Assembly (NCBI RefSeq): GCF_001831495.1
Contig: NZ_CP017689.1
Coordinates: forward strand, 1,116,001 to 1,180,000
Source: Thalassotalea crassostreae
GTDB taxonomy: Bacteria > Pseudomonadota > Gammaproteobacteria > Enterobacterales > Alteromonadaceae
DNA length: 64,000 bases
Direction: 5' to 3'
Shown here: positions 1 to 10,369 of the stretch, piece by piece
Position numbering within the stretch: position 1 is the stretch's first letter
Layout of the letters: each line of letters starts with the position of its first letter
Made by a program: the position numbers and the translations under genes
Notes under the pieces: model-generated
What the model saw: only the letters and a program-made list of their open reading frames with translations
What the model was told of the DNA's origin: nothing
Databases searched by the model: none

Positions 1-2
1 CA

Positions 3-890
3 CTTAAATTACTAGCTGACTTGCAGATGCAAGAGAAGCAGTATGAAAAGGCATTAGCCAACTACGAAAAGTGGATGAAGTTTACTGGTAAAGAAGACGC
101 TGATACTTACGTTAAAATTGCACAAGCTAATTATGAGTTAAAAAATCTAGATAAGATGATTGAACCTTCAGATAGAGCAATCGCTTTATATAAGAAGCCT
201 AATCAAAACCCTTATGTATTAAAATTAACGTCATATTACGAGCGTAAGCAATATACTAACGCAGTGAAAGTGCTTGAAGAAGTAGTGGTAATTTTCCCTG
301 AAAACAAGATTTGGTGGACACAACTAGGTAGCTTCTACATGTTAATAGAAGATTACGATAGAGCGTTATACACTTTAAATCTTGCTTATAAACAAGGATT
401 CCTTGAAAAGGAATCTGAAATCAAAATGTTAGCAAACTTGTTTGCGACTAATGATAACCCTTATAAGTCAGCGAAATTACTTGAGAAGCACATTGACAGT
501 GGTTTAGTAGCTCGAACGGATACTAATTTGTTCGCAATGGCAAACTCATTCCATGCGGCTCAAGAAATTGCTTTAGCAGCGAAGTATTTTGGTGAAACAG
601 CTAAGCTGTCTAACGATCCAAGACATTATCGTCGTCAAGGTATGCTTTTACAGCAATCGGAAAAATATGATGCCGCAGCTGCGGTATTACAAAAAGCTAT
701 TGATCTAGGTATTGAAAACCCAGGTCGAGTATGGATGACAATGGCAGAAGCATATTTCTACCAAGAAAAATTCAAACAAGCTTATGCTGCGATAAAGAAA
801 GCGCAGGAAGATCCGAAAACTAAGAAAGCAGCTCGCGCTTGGGCATCTTATATTAAAGATACTGCAGAGCGTAAGAAGAAAAGCATTTAG
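3..890 (+). CDS. TPR-repeat protein, 5' end outside window
   Basis: The reading frame is open from the first bases of the window, so the true start and any signal peptide lie upstream. The visible ~296 residues are helical repeats of TPR type (for example AVKVLEEVVVIFPE near residue 85 and AAAVLQKAIDLG near residue 225), with a basic C-terminus ending in KKKSI. In Alteromonadales a TPR protein of this kind closes the tonB2-exbB-exbD energy-transduction cluster, so a role alongside a TonB system is plausible but is inferred only from resemblance, since the upstream genes are not visible. A strong terminator follows 20 bases after the stop, so this is the last gene of its transcript. Confidence 0.8.
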   Translation, partial: LKLLADLQMQEKQYEKALANYEKWMKFTGKEDADTYVKIAQANYELKNLDKMIEPSDRAIALYKKPNQNPYVLKLTSYYERKQYTNAVKVLEEVVVIFPENKIWWTQLGSFYMLIEDYDRALYTLNLAYKQGFLEKESEIKMLANLFATNDNPYKSAKLLEKHIDSGLVARTDTNLFAMANSFHAAQEIALAAKYFGETAKLSNDPRHYRRQGMLLQQSEKYDAAAAVLQKAIDLGIENPGRVWMTMAEAYFYQEKFKQAYAAIKKAQEDPKTKKAARAWASYIKDTAERKKKSI

Positions 891-910
891 TTCGACGTTT
901 TAAGTTATCA

Positions 911-939
911 AAAACCAGCCTAACGGCTGGTTTTTTTTT
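911..939 (+). terminator. Rho-independent terminator after TPR gene
   Basis: Six-base-pair GC-rich stem CCAGCC / GGCTGG with loop TAAC, extended by AA/TT, followed by nine T residues. It ends the transcript of the TPR gene. The remaining 240 bases up to the next gene are AT-rich and hold no other recognisable gene. Confidence 0.9.
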
Positions 940-1182
940 GCCTAAATTATTCAACTTTTAATTGCATTATAAATAGCACAATCCAGTTATTAATCGCTTA
1001 TTGGCTTTTGGCTTTAGCAATACTTCCGATGTTTTATTAACCACAATTTTGAAAGTCTTTTTAAATTAATCAGTTAGTCTGTTGATTTGACATGTTAGTG
1101 AAGAAAAAAGACTACAAAATTTCATTAAAACAGCTATGATAAATAATAACAAAAATATAATTTCATAAATTCAGGGTATACT

Positions 1183-3624
1183 ATGAAAAGATCTTCTTCG
1201 ATTGGCTTATTTTTCCTCTACCTTTTTTCCTTCTCCGTTCTCGCTGTTGATCTTGAAGAAAAACCTTCTGAAGATGTCGCTGAAGTTGACGATGCCTCTA
1301 GCGAGTTTTCAATGGCAGATATTCAGCAACTTGAGCTTGAAGTGTTAGATGAACCACCAGTTATTGATGGCGACTTGACCGATAGATTTTGGGCCTCTTC
1401 GAGCATACTAAGCATCGACTTGGAGATGTACCCTACGCGTTTTGATAAATCAGTTGTCGATACAGATGCGTTAATAGGCATGACTAAGACTCACGTATAT
1501 TTTGCTTTTAATGCCTACGACCCAGATACATCACAGCTCAGAACGGCAATAAGAGAAAATGACGGTGTTAAAGAAGATGATTACGTATCAGTCGTTATTG
1601 ACCCTACCGGTAATTTAAGAAAGAAATACGAGTTTCGAGTTAATCCAAGTGGCTCAAAAGCAGACGTATTACAAAATACGGTGAGTGACCGGTACATATA
1701 CGACTGGGACACTGAATGGGAAGCAACAGCAAAAATAACTGAAACCGGTTATTTAGTAGAAATGGCGATTCCGATTGATTCTCTAAAGTCTCCCAAAGCG
1801 GAAGGTGAAGAGCGAAATATGTGGGCGCTAATATTAAAACGTTCTTATCCTAGAAAAATAGATAGAACAATGGGCGGGATTTACATCATATATCCACCAA
1901 ACCCGGTTTCGAGTCAGCGTATAGCATCTTCTGAAGGCGGCGAAATTACCTTTGAAAATGCTACTAAAAATTTAGAAATATACCCTTATGGTATTTATCA
2001 TTCTAGCGAAAAGCGTAAGTACCAACAGCCGTTCGAACAGCGTGAAGAAATAGAAGAGTTCGATGCGGGTATGGACATTAAGTTAACCATTAATAGTGCA
2101 ACGACAATTGCTGCAACAGTTAATCCTAATTTTACTGATGTTGAAGCTGATATTGCTCGTGATTCAATTAACAACCAATTCAACGTATTCCAACCTGAGA
2201 AACGTCGATTTTTCCAACAAGACATGGATTTGTATTCAACATTAATGTCACTAGTTTACACCCGCAATATTATAGATCCCGACCTAGGCTTAAGTGTATC
2301 CCATGAAACTAAAGAATATTCTACCGGTTTTTTTTGGTCTAACGATGAAGAAACAACTGTCATTATTCCTGATAATTTAGGTAGTGATAAAGTTGAGCTT
2401 GATGACTTAGATAGTCAGTCTGTAGCTGCTCGATATGTGACTGCTGCGGGCGGTAGTGCCTATGGTGCGATGGTGACCCAACGTACGGCAGGAGATTATA
2501 AGAACTCCGTAGTTTCACATGACGGATTATTAAATTTAGGGATTGATGATAAATTACGTTATCAAATCGCTTTTTCCAATACTGAATACATTGAGGAGTT
2601 TGGTGATGATATCTGTGAAGAAGATGATTGCTTAGATATTCCTGAAGATGTCTATTGTGAATTAGGAAACTGTGGCACAACGAGTGAAGTATTAAGAGCA
2701 TCTGCGGACGAAACGCTAGAAGGATATGCGGCGCAAATTAAATATCGTCATACTGCGCCTAAGTCTTTTATTACACTAAATTATTACGATATCAGTGAAG
2801 ATTTTCGTGGTGACTTAGGGTACATGACTAAAGCTGATTATCGTTTAATCAATGCCCTTTACGGTCGTAACTGGTATTTTGAAACGTTTAGTGGTGATGA
2901 AGGAAAGTCGCGAGCACGTTTATATTTGTCAGCGACGCAAATTGAAAACCAAGCTGGTGCTAAGATAGCAACCATGTACGATATTTGGGCTGAATTTAGA
3001 GGCTCTTATCAAACTGTATTTCGTCCGGGTATTAGAACTATTGAAAGACGAGTAAATCGATTAAATCAAAACTCATTAGAGCTCAAAGGGAATGCTCCTA
3101 GATTTGATGAGAGCTATATTCAGTGGTATTTTGAGACTGCCCCCGTTACAGATTGGACATTTAATTTAGATGGACGATATGGTGAAATTGCTGATGCTGA
3201 TAATATCGTACTTGGTGATATGGCAGAGTTTAAACCTCGAGTTCGTTACCAAATAGGTGATTTTAATATCGATCTACAGCACACTTTTAGAGATTATGAT
3301 TTTGAAGATGAAAAACTCTACGGCGAAGATTTCACAACGTTCACGGTAAATTGGAGACCAAGTGATGATAGAGTCGTGCGTTTCCTAGTAAAATGGGATG
3401 AAACTGAGCGTGATCTTAATCGCTGGCGTGATCCTTCAGAAAAGTCTTATGAGCGCGAGGTTGAAATAGAATTAACCCATACACGTTACGTCACGAAAAA
3501 TTTATCGTTATTAACAGGCTTTAAATTTGAACGTGAAAAAGATAATACGATTCCCCGTGATTTTACCAATGATCGACAGTTTTACTTAAAGGTTAATTAC
3601 AATATGGGCTTTATCGGTAACTAA
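1183..3624 (+). CDS. Secreted CBM9-like / DUF5916 outer-membrane protein
   Basis: 813 residues. A signal peptide (MKRSSSIGLFFLYLFSFSVLA) is followed by an acidic linker. Residues ~53-230 are a carbohydrate-binding CBM9-like domain, recognised from the opening PPVIDGDLTDRFW and the later DYVSVVIDPTG. The remaining ~570 residues are rich in alternating aromatic and polar strands, as expected for the DUF5916 beta-barrel, and end in an aromatic/glycine strand (YNMGFIGN). The family is common in marine Gammaproteobacteria and Bacteroidetes; no substrate is established. The gene stands alone, with terminators on both sides. The 3' portion contains long antisense reading frames, which are shadows. 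A role in binding or importing polymeric sugars is inference from the CBM9-like domain alone. Confidence 0.85.
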   Translation: MKRSSSIGLFFLYLFSFSVLAVDLEEKPSEDVAEVDDASSEFSMADIQQLELEVLDEPPVIDGDLTDRFWASSSILSIDLEMYPTRFDKSVVDTDALIGMTKTHVYFAFNAYDPDTSQLRTAIRENDGVKEDDYVSVVIDPTGNLRKKYEFRVNPSGSKADVLQNTVSDRYIYDWDTEWEATAKITETGYLVEMAIPIDSLKSPKAEGEERNMWALILKRSYPRKIDRTMGGIYIIYPPNPVSSQRIASSEGGEITFENATKNLEIYPYGIYHSSEKRKYQQPFEQREEIEEFDAGMDIKLTINSATTIAATVNPNFTDVEADIARDSINNQFNVFQPEKRRFFQQDMDLYSTLMSLVYTRNIIDPDLGLSVSHETKEYSTGFFWSNDEETTVIIPDNLGSDKVELDDLDSQSVAARYVTAAGGSAYGAMVTQRTAGDYKNSVVSHDGLLNLGIDDKLRYQIAFSNTEYIEEFGDDICEEDDCLDIPEDVYCELGNCGTTSEVLRASADETLEGYAAQIKYRHTAPKSFITLNYYDISEDFRGDLGYMTKADYRLINALYGRNWYFETFSGDEGKSRARLYLSATQIENQAGAKIATMYDIWAEFRGSYQTVFRPGIRTIERRVNRLNQNSLELKGNAPRFDESYIQWYFETAPVTDWTFNLDGRYGEIADADNIVLGDMAEFKPRVRYQIGDFNIDLQHTFRDYDFEDEKLYGEDFTTFTVNWRPSDDRVVRFLVKWDETERDLNRWRDPSEKSYEREVEIELTHTRYVTKNLSLLTGFKFEREKDNTIPRDFTNDRQFYLKVNYNMGFIGN

Positions 3625-3649
3625 TCAACCAATAGATTGCTCTGGAAAC

Positions 3650-3688
3650 AAAAAATCCCGATACTTGAATCAAGTTTCGGGATTTTTT
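3650..3688. terminator. Bidirectional terminator
   Basis: An almost perfect inverted repeat: AAATCCCGA pairs with TCGGGATTT, and an inner ACTTG / CAAGT pair lies beyond a T-T mismatch. It is flanked by A and T runs on both sides. It lies between the convergent DUF5916 gene and carbonic anhydrase gene and would serve both. Confidence 0.9.
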
Positions 3689-3709
3689 GTTTAATGAATC
3701 AGTTAATTG

Positions 3710-4309
3710 TTAAAGCTTTTTATCAATACTCACGTTCAAATCCTTTAAAACACCATCGGCAACATTGTATATAAAACCATGAACAGTGACATCTTGATTA
3801 GCATCCCATGCATTTATCATAATTGTCGTGTTTGCAACATTAGCAACTTGTTCAACAACATTAAGTTCACAAAGTCTATTGGTTAAGTCGTTACCTTCAA
3901 GTTTTGCTAATTCTTCCTTATTAAAGCGATAAACATCACTGATATGTCTTAGCCAGTTGTCGATTAAGCCAAATTGGTCGTTCGTTAACGAAGCAGCAAC
4001 CCCACCACAGCCATAATGACCACAAACAATGATATGCTTAACTTTTAGTACATCGACGGCGTACTGTATCACTGAGAGGCAGTTAAGGTCTGTATGAACT
4101 ACTTGATTGGCAATGTTACGATGAACAAATATTTCGCCCGGGGCTAAGCCTAATAATTGATTGGCCGGTACTCGAGAGTCACTGCAACCTATCCATAGGT
4201 ATTCTGGTGATTGCTGGTTGGCCAAATTGTCAAAAAAGTCTGGCGTTTGCTTTTTGATTTCTTCAGCCCAATCTTTATTATTTTGGAATAGGTGTGTTAA
4301 TGAAGCCAT
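3710..4309 (-). CDS. can: Beta-class carbonic anhydrase
   Basis: 199 residues. It catalyses reversible hydration of CO2 to bicarbonate in the cytoplasm, supplying bicarbonate for carboxylases and pH balance. The zinc site is complete: Cys42 and Asp44 with Arg46 in CSDSR, then His98 and Cys101 in GHYGCGG. These are the same positions as in E. coli Can (220 residues), so only the C-terminus is shorter. The start at the ATG gives the expected MASLTHLFQNNKDWA N-terminus. It is a single-gene unit facing the DUF5916 gene. No export signal is seen. Confidence 0.95.
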   Translation of the reverse strand: MASLTHLFQNNKDWAEEIKKQTPDFFDNLANQQSPEYLWIGCSDSRVPANQLLGLAPGEIFVHRNIANQVVHTDLNCLSVIQYAVDVLKVKHIIVCGHYGCGGVAASLTNDQFGLIDNWLRHISDVYRFNKEELAKLEGNDLTNRLCELNVVEQVANVANTTIMINAWDANQDVTVHGFIYNVADGVLKDLNVSIDKKL

Positions 4310-4528
4310 AGTAAAGTTTACCTCGATTGCTTTTAGTTATTGTCAAAAAAAACAACGACTAAGTAAAGGCGTTTTGTCGATTAAAATAATTTAATACGAT
4401 CAATCAGCAATTATCTTGGCTTGGTATCGACCTCAATGACGTGATAAAATGCGGCTTAAACAAAATAGACACTGATATTTTTTCGAATTAGCGCATAGAG
4501 TAATAGAGAGCAAAAGGACAAAATAGTT

Positions 4529-4807
4529 ATGGCAAGAACTGCACATGCTTTGCACATATTGGTTAAACACCAAGAGCAAGCGAAAGATATTTTAAAGCAG
4601 ATACAAAAAGGTAGTAAATTTCAAACATTAGCGAAAAAATATTCGAGTTGCCCATCAGGTAAGAAAGGTGGTGACTTAGGTGAGTTCAGGCAAGGCCAAA
4701 TGGTACCGCAGTTTGATAAGTTTGTATTTAGTGGAGAAATACTTACGCCAACTATCGTTAAAACACGTTTTGGTTATCACATCATAAAAACGTTATATCG
4801 GACCTAG
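4529..4807 (+). CDS. ppiC: Parvulin peptidyl-prolyl isomerase
   Basis: 92 residues, the size of E. coli PpiC (93). The single parvulin domain fills the protein: [17 protein letters not shown] at the start, the [15 protein letters not shown] loop, and FGYHIIKT at the end, which includes the conserved active-site histidines. It accelerates cis-trans isomerisation of X-Pro bonds; with no signal peptide it should act in the cytoplasm. A Shine-Dalgarno AAGGA lies 10 bases before the ATG. It stands alone. Confidence 0.95.
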   Translation: MARTAHALHILVKHQEQAKDILKQIQKGSKFQTLAKKYSSCPSGKKGGDLGEFRQGQMVPQFDKFVFSGEILTPTIVKTRFGYHIIKTLYRT

Positions 4808-4869
4808 TCTGCACTAATACATCTAATCTAGTCGAATCACTTGAAAGCATGCACTGGTAGTTAACCGCG

Positions 4870-5034
4870 CTAGTCGTTTTCTTTTTCTTGTTGCTCAAGC
4901 TCTTTATTGCGTTGATTGATTTTAGCTAACTGCTCTTTACTAAGATTAAATTTTTGTGCACTTTTATAGATGAAGTAGATACCACTAATTATAAATCCTA
5001 TTACTGCGATAATAATCCAGGTTGCTGTGCTCAT
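4870..5034 (-). CDS. Small single-pass membrane protein, DUF2897-like
   Basis: A 54-residue frame: MSTATWIIIAVIGFIISG starts a single transmembrane helix (~residues 5-23), followed by a charged, glutamine-rich cytoplasmic tail ending EQQEKEND. The short length, the N-terminal helix and the position just downstream of trpA resemble the DUF2897 family of small gammaproteobacterial proteins, whose function is unknown. Family assignment is by recollection of the pattern, not by search. It is on the same strand as the trp operon, 152 bases beyond trpA, and could be read by run-on transcription or from its own promoter. Confidence 0.7.
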   Translation of the reverse strand: MSTATWIIIAVIGFIISGIYFIYKSAQKFNLSKEQLAKINQRNKELEQQEKEND

Positions 5035-5044
5035 TTAATATCCC

Positions 5045-5084
5045 TTAGTTTGGCTTAGTTTGGCTTAGTTTGGCTTAGTTTAGC
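5045..5084. repeat. Tandem 10-bp repeat
   Basis: Three exact copies and one altered copy of TTAGTTTGGC in a row. They lie directly upstream of the small membrane-protein gene and downstream of trpA. This is probably slippage-derived. No function is evident. Confidence 0.85.
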
Positions 5085-5186
5085 GACGTGTTTAATGATG
5101 CATTTTATATGGCGATTGTCGTATATTAGTTGCCTTCCATGGCATTACGACATTAATTCATCCTGAATTTCAATTTGTCGCTATGT

Positions 5187-6005
5187 TTAACTTGCTGCTT
5201 TCATCGATTGAATAAACGTCGCTAAGCTCGCTAACATTTGTTGTTCGTCATCAATGTTATTGGCAATAATGTTAACGACAGCACTACCACTTATCGCACC
5301 TTTAGCACCGCTATCTATCGCTTCTTTAACTTGCTCAGGGGATGAAATACCAAACCCTAATACTGGCTCTGGAGCATGGTAACCATCTAGCGTTGCAATT
5401 AACTCCTTGCCCGGCATATTCGCTTTTACTTCAGTGCCAGTAACGCCAGCGCGACTTAAAACATAAGTATAGCCTTGTCCATGTGCAGCGACCTTTTTCA
5501 AAGTATCTTCATCGGCGTTTGGTGGTGCAATAAAAATAGGCGCTATATCATGAGCAAGAGCCGCTTGTTCAAAACGTTTGCTTTCACGCATTGGTACATC
5601 AGCGATAAGCACAGAATCCACACCAGCATTTTTCATGTCGTTATAAAACTTATCGATACCACGGGCAAACACTAAATTAGCATAGAGCAATAACCCGATA
5701 GGAATATCAGGCGCATAAGCTCTAATTTCAGTTAATATGTCGATACAAACATCAGTATTGATTTTCGCGTTTAACGCTCGCTTTGCTGCCATCTGAATAG
5801 TTAAACCATCGGCACTAGGATCTGAAAACGGAATACCTAATTCGAGCGCATCAGCACCGTTATCAATTAACGTTTTTATGATCTCAATAGATTGTTGTTT
5901 ATGTGGGTCGCCAATCATAACAAAAGGAATAAACGCCCCTTGCTGTTTGCTCGCTAAGTTTGCAAAACACTGTTGATAACGCTGACCTGTTTTAATGTTA
6001 GTCAT
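5187..6005 (-). CDS. trpA: Tryptophan synthase alpha subunit
   Basis: 272 residues. It cleaves indole-3-glycerol phosphate to indole and glyceraldehyde-3-phosphate, and indole is channelled to TrpB. The catalytic glutamate (Glu55) and aspartate (Asp66) lie in [14 protein letters not shown]; the phosphate-binding end [10 protein letters not shown] and GAISGSAVV are present. It is the last biosynthetic gene of the trp operon. Its ATG overlaps the trpB stop codon by one base (TAATG), which implies translational coupling and suits the 1:1 complex. Confidence 0.97.
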   Translation of the reverse strand: MTNIKTGQRYQQCFANLASKQQGAFIPFVMIGDPHKQQSIEIIKTLIDNGADALELGIPFSDPSADGLTIQMAAKRALNAKINTDVCIDILTEIRAYAPDIPIGLLLYANLVFARGIDKFYNDMKNAGVDSVLIADVPMRESKRFEQAALAHDIAPIFIAPPNADEDTLKKVAAHGQGYTYVLSRAGVTGTEVKANMPGKELIATLDGYHAPEPVLGFGISSPEQVKEAIDSGAKGAISGSAVVNIIANNIDDEQQMLASLATFIQSMKAAS

Positions 6006-7264
6006 TATAATTCTCCTCCCTTAGCTTTCTCTTTTGAGGCTTGTTCTCGTTTTTCACGATAATTTTCACCACCTAAAATACTACTAACATGAGCTAAATC
6101 TTTATCACCACGACCCGATAAATTAACTAAAATCACAGTTTCTTCAGTTGCAGCATCTGCTAATTTCACCGCATGAGCCAAGGCATGGGAAGATTCTAAC
6201 GCAGGAATAATACCTTCATTTCGAGATAAGGCTTGAAATGCATTGAGTGCTTCATCATCGTTAATCGGAACATATTCAGCTCTGCCAATATCTTTTAGTA
6301 AAGAATGTTGCGGCCCCACTCCTGGGTAATCTAAGCCTGCTGATACCGAATAAGATTCTTCAATTTGACCGTATTTATCTTGCATAATATAGGTGTACGC
6401 GCCATGTAGCATACCTTTACTGCCAGCCACTAAAGTTGCGCCATGTTGGGGGGTATCGATCCCTTTACCACCGGCTTCCACGCCAACTAACTTAACCTCT
6501 GTTTCGTCGATAAAATCATGGAACATGCCGATGGCATTAGAGCCACCTCCAACACAAGCTACGACATAGTCAGGTAAGCGACCTTGTTCTTTCAAGATTT
6601 GCTGCTTTGCTTCAATGCCAATCATTTTTTGAAATTCACGAACAATGGTTGGAAATGGGTGAGGACCTGCCGCGGTACCTAACAAGTAATGGGCATTGTC
6701 ATAATTGGCTGACCAGTCTCTTAATGCTTCATTAACCGCATCTTTTAATGTGCCTGAGCCTGCAGTTACCGGGATAACTTCTGCGCCCATAAGCTCCATT
6801 CTAAAAACATTTGGTTGCTGACGGTCACAATCTACTTTACCCATATAAACTCGGCACTTTAAGCCAAGTAATGAACAAGCGATAGCCGTTGCAACACCAT
6901 GTTGTCCGGCTCCAGTTTCAGCGATGATTTCTGTTTTGCCCATTTTCTTAGCAAGCAAAGCCTGACCAAGTACCTGGTTGGTTTTGTGAGCGCCGCCGTG
7001 AAGTAAGTCTTCACGTTTAAGGTATATCTTTGCCAACGGATTTTTCACTAAGTTGCGACAAAGGGTAAGTGGTGTAGGGCGACCAGCAAAAGAGTTTAGT
7101 AAATGGTTAAACTCGTTTTGAAATTCTTCATCGTTTTGTGAGTCTATGAATGCCGCTTCTAACTGTTCTAATGCAGGAACCAGTAATTCACTTACGTACA
7201 TACCGCCAAATTCACCAAAATATGGTGATAAGGCGTCATCATTTTGTTGTTTTGGATCTGTCAT
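6005..7264 (-). CDS. trpB: Tryptophan synthase beta subunit
   Basis: 419 residues. This PLP enzyme condenses indole with serine to give tryptophan. The PLP lysine is Lys94 in HGGAHKTNQ. The phosphate-binding [10 protein letters not shown] and the C-terminal [11 protein letters not shown] are intact. It carries a basic tail of ~20 residues ([17 protein letters not shown]) beyond the usual end of the family. It lies 14 bases after trpC and overlaps trpA. Confidence 0.97.
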   Translation of the reverse strand: MTDPKQQNDDALSPYFGEFGGMYVSELLVPALEQLEAAFIDSQNDEEFQNEFNHLLNSFAGRPTPLTLCRNLVKNPLAKIYLKREDLLHGGAHKTNQVLGQALLAKKMGKTEIIAETGAGQHGVATAIACSLLGLKCRVYMGKVDCDRQQPNVFRMELMGAEVIPVTAGSGTLKDAVNEALRDWSANYDNAHYLLGTAAGPHPFPTIVREFQKMIGIEAKQQILKEQGRLPDYVVACVGGGSNAIGMFHDFIDETEVKLVGVEAGGKGIDTPQHGATLVAGSKGMLHGAYTYIMQDKYGQIEESYSVSAGLDYPGVGPQHSLLKDIGRAEYVPINDDEALNAFQALSRNEGIIPALESSHALAHAVKLADAATEETVILVNLSGRGDKDLAHVSSILGGENYREKREQASKEKAKGGEL

Positions 7265-7278
7265 GTTAATACTGCCTA

Positions 7279-8706
7279 TTAATAATTTCTTATAAGCTCA
7301 AAAGCTTTTTTTAATTTGTTGTGGTCTTTGACACCTGGGCTTACTTCAATACCCGAGTTAATATCTAAACCTACTAATTCTTGTTCAGCGCAAAGTTCTA
7401 ATGCGCTGCGGATGTTGTCTATATTCAGGCCACCAGCGAGCATGCAATTGCTAAAATCTTGCTGTGAATTTGCTAACAGTTGCCAGTTAAACGCTTGACC
7501 GCTTCCACCTTGTTGAGCGTCGAGTAAGTAACTATCTGCACCATAGTTTAACTTTGGTAGTTGCTGCATTACGCTGATAGCTTTAACGATTTTGCAATGG
7601 CTATTTAGATGTATACGCAACGCGTCAATAAACTGATCATCTTCATTGCCATGTAACTGCACCGCATCTAAATTTAGGTGGTTGGCAAAGTTGCTGACTT
7701 CATCAACACTTTGATCTTTAAACACACCAACATAATTAATGCTAGCCATACTTGCTTCAGCAAGCTCTTCGATAATTCTACGCGCTTGTTCAAAACTAAC
7801 GTGACGAGTGGATTGCTCGGTAAAGATAAAACCAGCATACACTGCGCCGGCTTGTATCACTGCACTCACATCGGCCGTTGATGTTAAGCCACAGACTTTA
7901 TTGTCGCCGAAAATTAATTCGCGGCAGGCCAAATCAATATCATCTTTTGCCATAACCGAGCTACCGACTAAAAAGCCGTTAACAGCTGGGGCTAATTCGC
8001 GTACTTGTTTATTGGTATAGATACCCGATTCAGAAATAATCAATGTGCCATCAGGGATCATCGGCGCTAATTCAAACGTAGTGGTTAGATTCGTTGATAG
8101 GTCTCTAAGGTTGCGATTGTTGATGCCAATTAATTTCGCACCAAGTTTTATCGCTCGAGTGGTTTCTTCTGCATTTGAAACCTCGGTTAAGATCGCCATG
8201 TTATAGCGCAGGGCAACGCTAGCTAGATGTTTGTATTCATCATCTGATAGGACGCTCAGCATTAATAAAATAGCGTCTGCGCCGTAATAACGACCAAGGC
8301 ATATTTGGTATTCGTCTATAAAAAAGTCTTTATTTAGTACTGGACAACTTACTTTGTCGGTAACCATTTTTAAGTACTCGTGAGTACCTTGGAAATACTT
8401 ATAGTCAGTTAGCACTGAGATTGCTGCCGCATATTTTTGGTAGGTCAGAGCAATATCTAATACATCGAAATGCTCGCGTATTAAGCCTTTTGAAGGTGAG
8501 GCCTTTTTACATTCTAGAATAAAACCTGCATTCTCTTGTGCTAATGACGCGTACATATCTTTAGTACTTGGTTGCAAATCATCAATGAAACTAGCAAGCG
8601 GCCTGCTAGCTTTTAGTTGTTCAACTTCAATACGTTTGTCGGCAACAATTTTTTCTAAAATATTAGCTTGTTTGCTATTTGTTGCTTGTGTGTTTTGCTC
8701 AGACAT
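7279..8706 (-). CDS. trpCF: Bifunctional indole-3-glycerol-phosphate synthase / PRA isomerase
   Basis: 475 residues, two TIM barrels in one chain as in E. coli TrpC. Residues ~15-260 are the IGP synthase: [19 protein letters not shown] and IGINNRNL are its active-site strands. Residues ~268-475 are the phosphoribosylanthranilate isomerase ([36 protein letters not shown]). Together they perform the two steps between phosphoribosylanthranilate and indoleglycerol phosphate. The start overlaps the trpD stop by 8 bases (ATGTCTGA), indicating coupling. Confidence 0.96.
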   Translation of the reverse strand: MSEQNTQATNSKQANILEKIVADKRIEVEQLKASRPLASFIDDLQPSTKDMYASLAQENAGFILECKKASPSKGLIREHFDVLDIALTYQKYAAAISVLTDYKYFQGTHEYLKMVTDKVSCPVLNKDFFIDEYQICLGRYYGADAILLMLSVLSDDEYKHLASVALRYNMAILTEVSNAEETTRAIKLGAKLIGINNRNLRDLSTNLTTTFELAPMIPDGTLIISESGIYTNKQVRELAPAVNGFLVGSSVMAKDDIDLACRELIFGDNKVCGLTSTADVSAVIQAGAVYAGFIFTEQSTRHVSFEQARRIIEELAEASMASINYVGVFKDQSVDEVSNFANHLNLDAVQLHGNEDDQFIDALRIHLNSHCKIVKAISVMQQLPKLNYGADSYLLDAQQGGSGQAFNWQLLANSQQDFSNCMLAGGLNIDNIRSALELCAEQELVGLDINSGIEVSPGVKDHNKLKKAFELIRNY

Positions 8707-9706
8707 TGCTGACCTCTATCATGCTTTGTAATGTTTTAACGGCAGAGCCTTGTTTTAATGTGTCTTTTACGATACTTGCAGCGCCGCGCAAGTTGTCTGA
8801 TTTACCAGCAAGGTAAATTAGTGCGGCAGCGTTAATGATAACAGCATCAATATGAGCTTGTTCGCCATTGCCACTGAGTACAGCCATTGAATAACGTGCG
8901 TTGTCAGCGGGTAATCCACCTTTAATCGATTCTAAAGTGTGCGTTTCTAAACCAAAGTCACTTGGTATTACCGATTTTTCGATGAGTTGGTCGCCATCAA
9001 TTTCGATAACTTGGGTTTCACCATGAATGGCCACTTCATCGAGGCCACTGCCGTGAACCACCCAAGCACGCTCAACACCAGTTAGTTGTAATGCTTTTGC
9101 CATAGGTTTAAGTAATTCTGGTGTGTAGACACCTAATAGCATTACTTTTGGACTTGCCGGATTTACCAATGGACCAAGTATATTAAATAAAGTTCTAACG
9201 CCCATTGCTGCGCGAACAGGGGCGGCATGTCTAAAGCCGGAGTGGTAATTTGGTGCAAAAAGAAAGCTGCAACCACTAGTTTTTATCGATTCGAGAGCTT
9301 TTTCTGGTGAAAGAGTTAAGTTAACACCAAAGCTTTCTAATAAATCCGCTGATCCAGATTGACTTGAAACGCTGCGGTTACCATGTTTTGCAACGTTGAG
9401 GCCGCAAGCACCGGCAACAATTGCTGCTGTGGTAGATATATTAATGGTGCTATGACCATCACCTCCCGTACCGACGCAATCAACAAGACGAAGGTCATTT
9501 TCTGGAAACGGCGTTGCAGCGGCTCGGATTGCAATTGCCGCACCGGCGATTTCAGTTGCTGTTTCACCTTTAATTTTTAACGCAGTCAACACACTTGCCA
9601 TCAGTGCAGGCTCAACATTGCCGTTTACCACTTCAGTGAAAAACGCTTCGGCTTGCTGTTGACTTAAGTCTTTGCCATCAATTAACTGTTGTAAAATATC
9701 ACTCAT
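8699..9706 (-). CDS. trpD: Anthranilate phosphoribosyltransferase
   Basis: 335 residues from the chosen start. It transfers phosphoribose from PRPP to anthranilate. The PRPP loop GTGGDGHSTINIST, KHGNRSVSS and the C-terminal GSGLDEV are present. A longer frame begins at 9715, but AAGGA directly abuts that ATG with no spacing, whereas it is 9 bases from the ATG at 9706, so the latter is preferred. Unlike E. coli, trpD is not fused to trpG; one base separates the trpG stop from this start. Confidence 0.95.
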   Translation of the reverse strand: MSDILQQLIDGKDLSQQQAEAFFTEVVNGNVEPALMASVLTALKIKGETATEIAGAAIAIRAAATPFPENDLRLVDCVGTGGDGHSTINISTTAAIVAGACGLNVAKHGNRSVSSQSGSADLLESFGVNLTLSPEKALESIKTSGCSFLFAPNYHSGFRHAAPVRAAMGVRTLFNILGPLVNPASPKVMLLGVYTPELLKPMAKALQLTGVERAWVVHGSGLDEVAIHGETQVIEIDGDQLIEKSVIPSDFGLETHTLESIKGGLPADNARYSMAVLSGNGEQAHIDAVIINAAALIYLAGKSDNLRGAASIVKDTLKQGSAVKTLQSMIEVSNV

Positions 9707-9707
9707 C

Positions 9708-10367
9708 TTAAGCATTCCTTGTTTTGCTGTTACTACTAGCGCTTTGACTTACTTGACTCATTGTTGATTCATCGTTCATTGAATTTGTCGCTAATAAATA
9801 ATCGAAACTTTGTGTTATCAACACGCTACCTTTAGAAGTCAGCAAAGACTCTGGGTGAAATTGAAAGCCGAGTACTTTGTCGTTTGCATTCAAAATCGCC
9901 ATTGGCAAATCATTGTACTGCGCGATGGTTTCTAAACTATCGGGCATATCAGTACCAATTAACGAATGGTATCGTGCAACTGGCAATGGTGACGGTAGAC
10001 CGGCAAATGGTCCAATACCATTATGTTCTACATTAGAAGCTTTACCATGAACAATTTCACCTGCGCGCTCTACTTTTCCACCATAGTGTTCAACAATCGC
10101 TTGGTGTCCTAAGCAAATACCAAGAATTGGGAATTTACCCGTACAAAGTGCAAGTAAATCCATTAAGCTTCCTGCGCCTTTTGGATCGCCAGGACCTGGT
10201 GATAATACTAAGATCACTGGCTCTGAATGTGCGCACATCTTATTGTAAATAAATTCAGCATCGACAGTATTACGATAGATTATTGGCTCAAACCCTAAGG
10301 TTTTAAATTCATCAACTAAGTTGTATGTGAACGAGTCTAGGTTGTCGAGCATATATAATTTAGTCAT
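9708..10367 (-). CDS. trpG: Anthranilate synthase component II (glutamine amidotransferase)
   Basis: 219 residues. A class I amidotransferase supplying ammonia from glutamine to TrpE. The nucleophile is Cys85 in GICLGHQA; the His-Glu pair lies in FQFHPES near residue 170. A serine-rich tail of about 25 residues extends beyond the domain. The possibility that it also serves folate synthesis as PabA cannot be excluded, but the position in the trp operon argues for TrpG. It starts 2 bases after trpE. Confidence 0.95.
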   Translation of the reverse strand: MTKLYMLDNLDSFTYNLVDEFKTLGFEPIIYRNTVDAEFIYNKMCAHSEPVILVLSPGPGDPKGAGSLMDLLALCTGKFPILGICLGHQAIVEHYGGKVERAGEIVHGKASNVEHNGIGPFAGLPSPLPVARYHSLIGTDMPDSLETIAQYNDLPMAILNANDKVLGFQFHPESLLTSKGSVLITQSFDYLLATNSMNDESTMSQVSQSASSNSKTRNA

Positions 10368-10369
10368 TG

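Noticed and set aside
2363..2701. A 112-codon minus-strand frame inside the DUF5916 gene.
   Set aside because: Antisense shadow rich in His, Leu and Ser, no ribosome site, and the sense frame has clear domain content.
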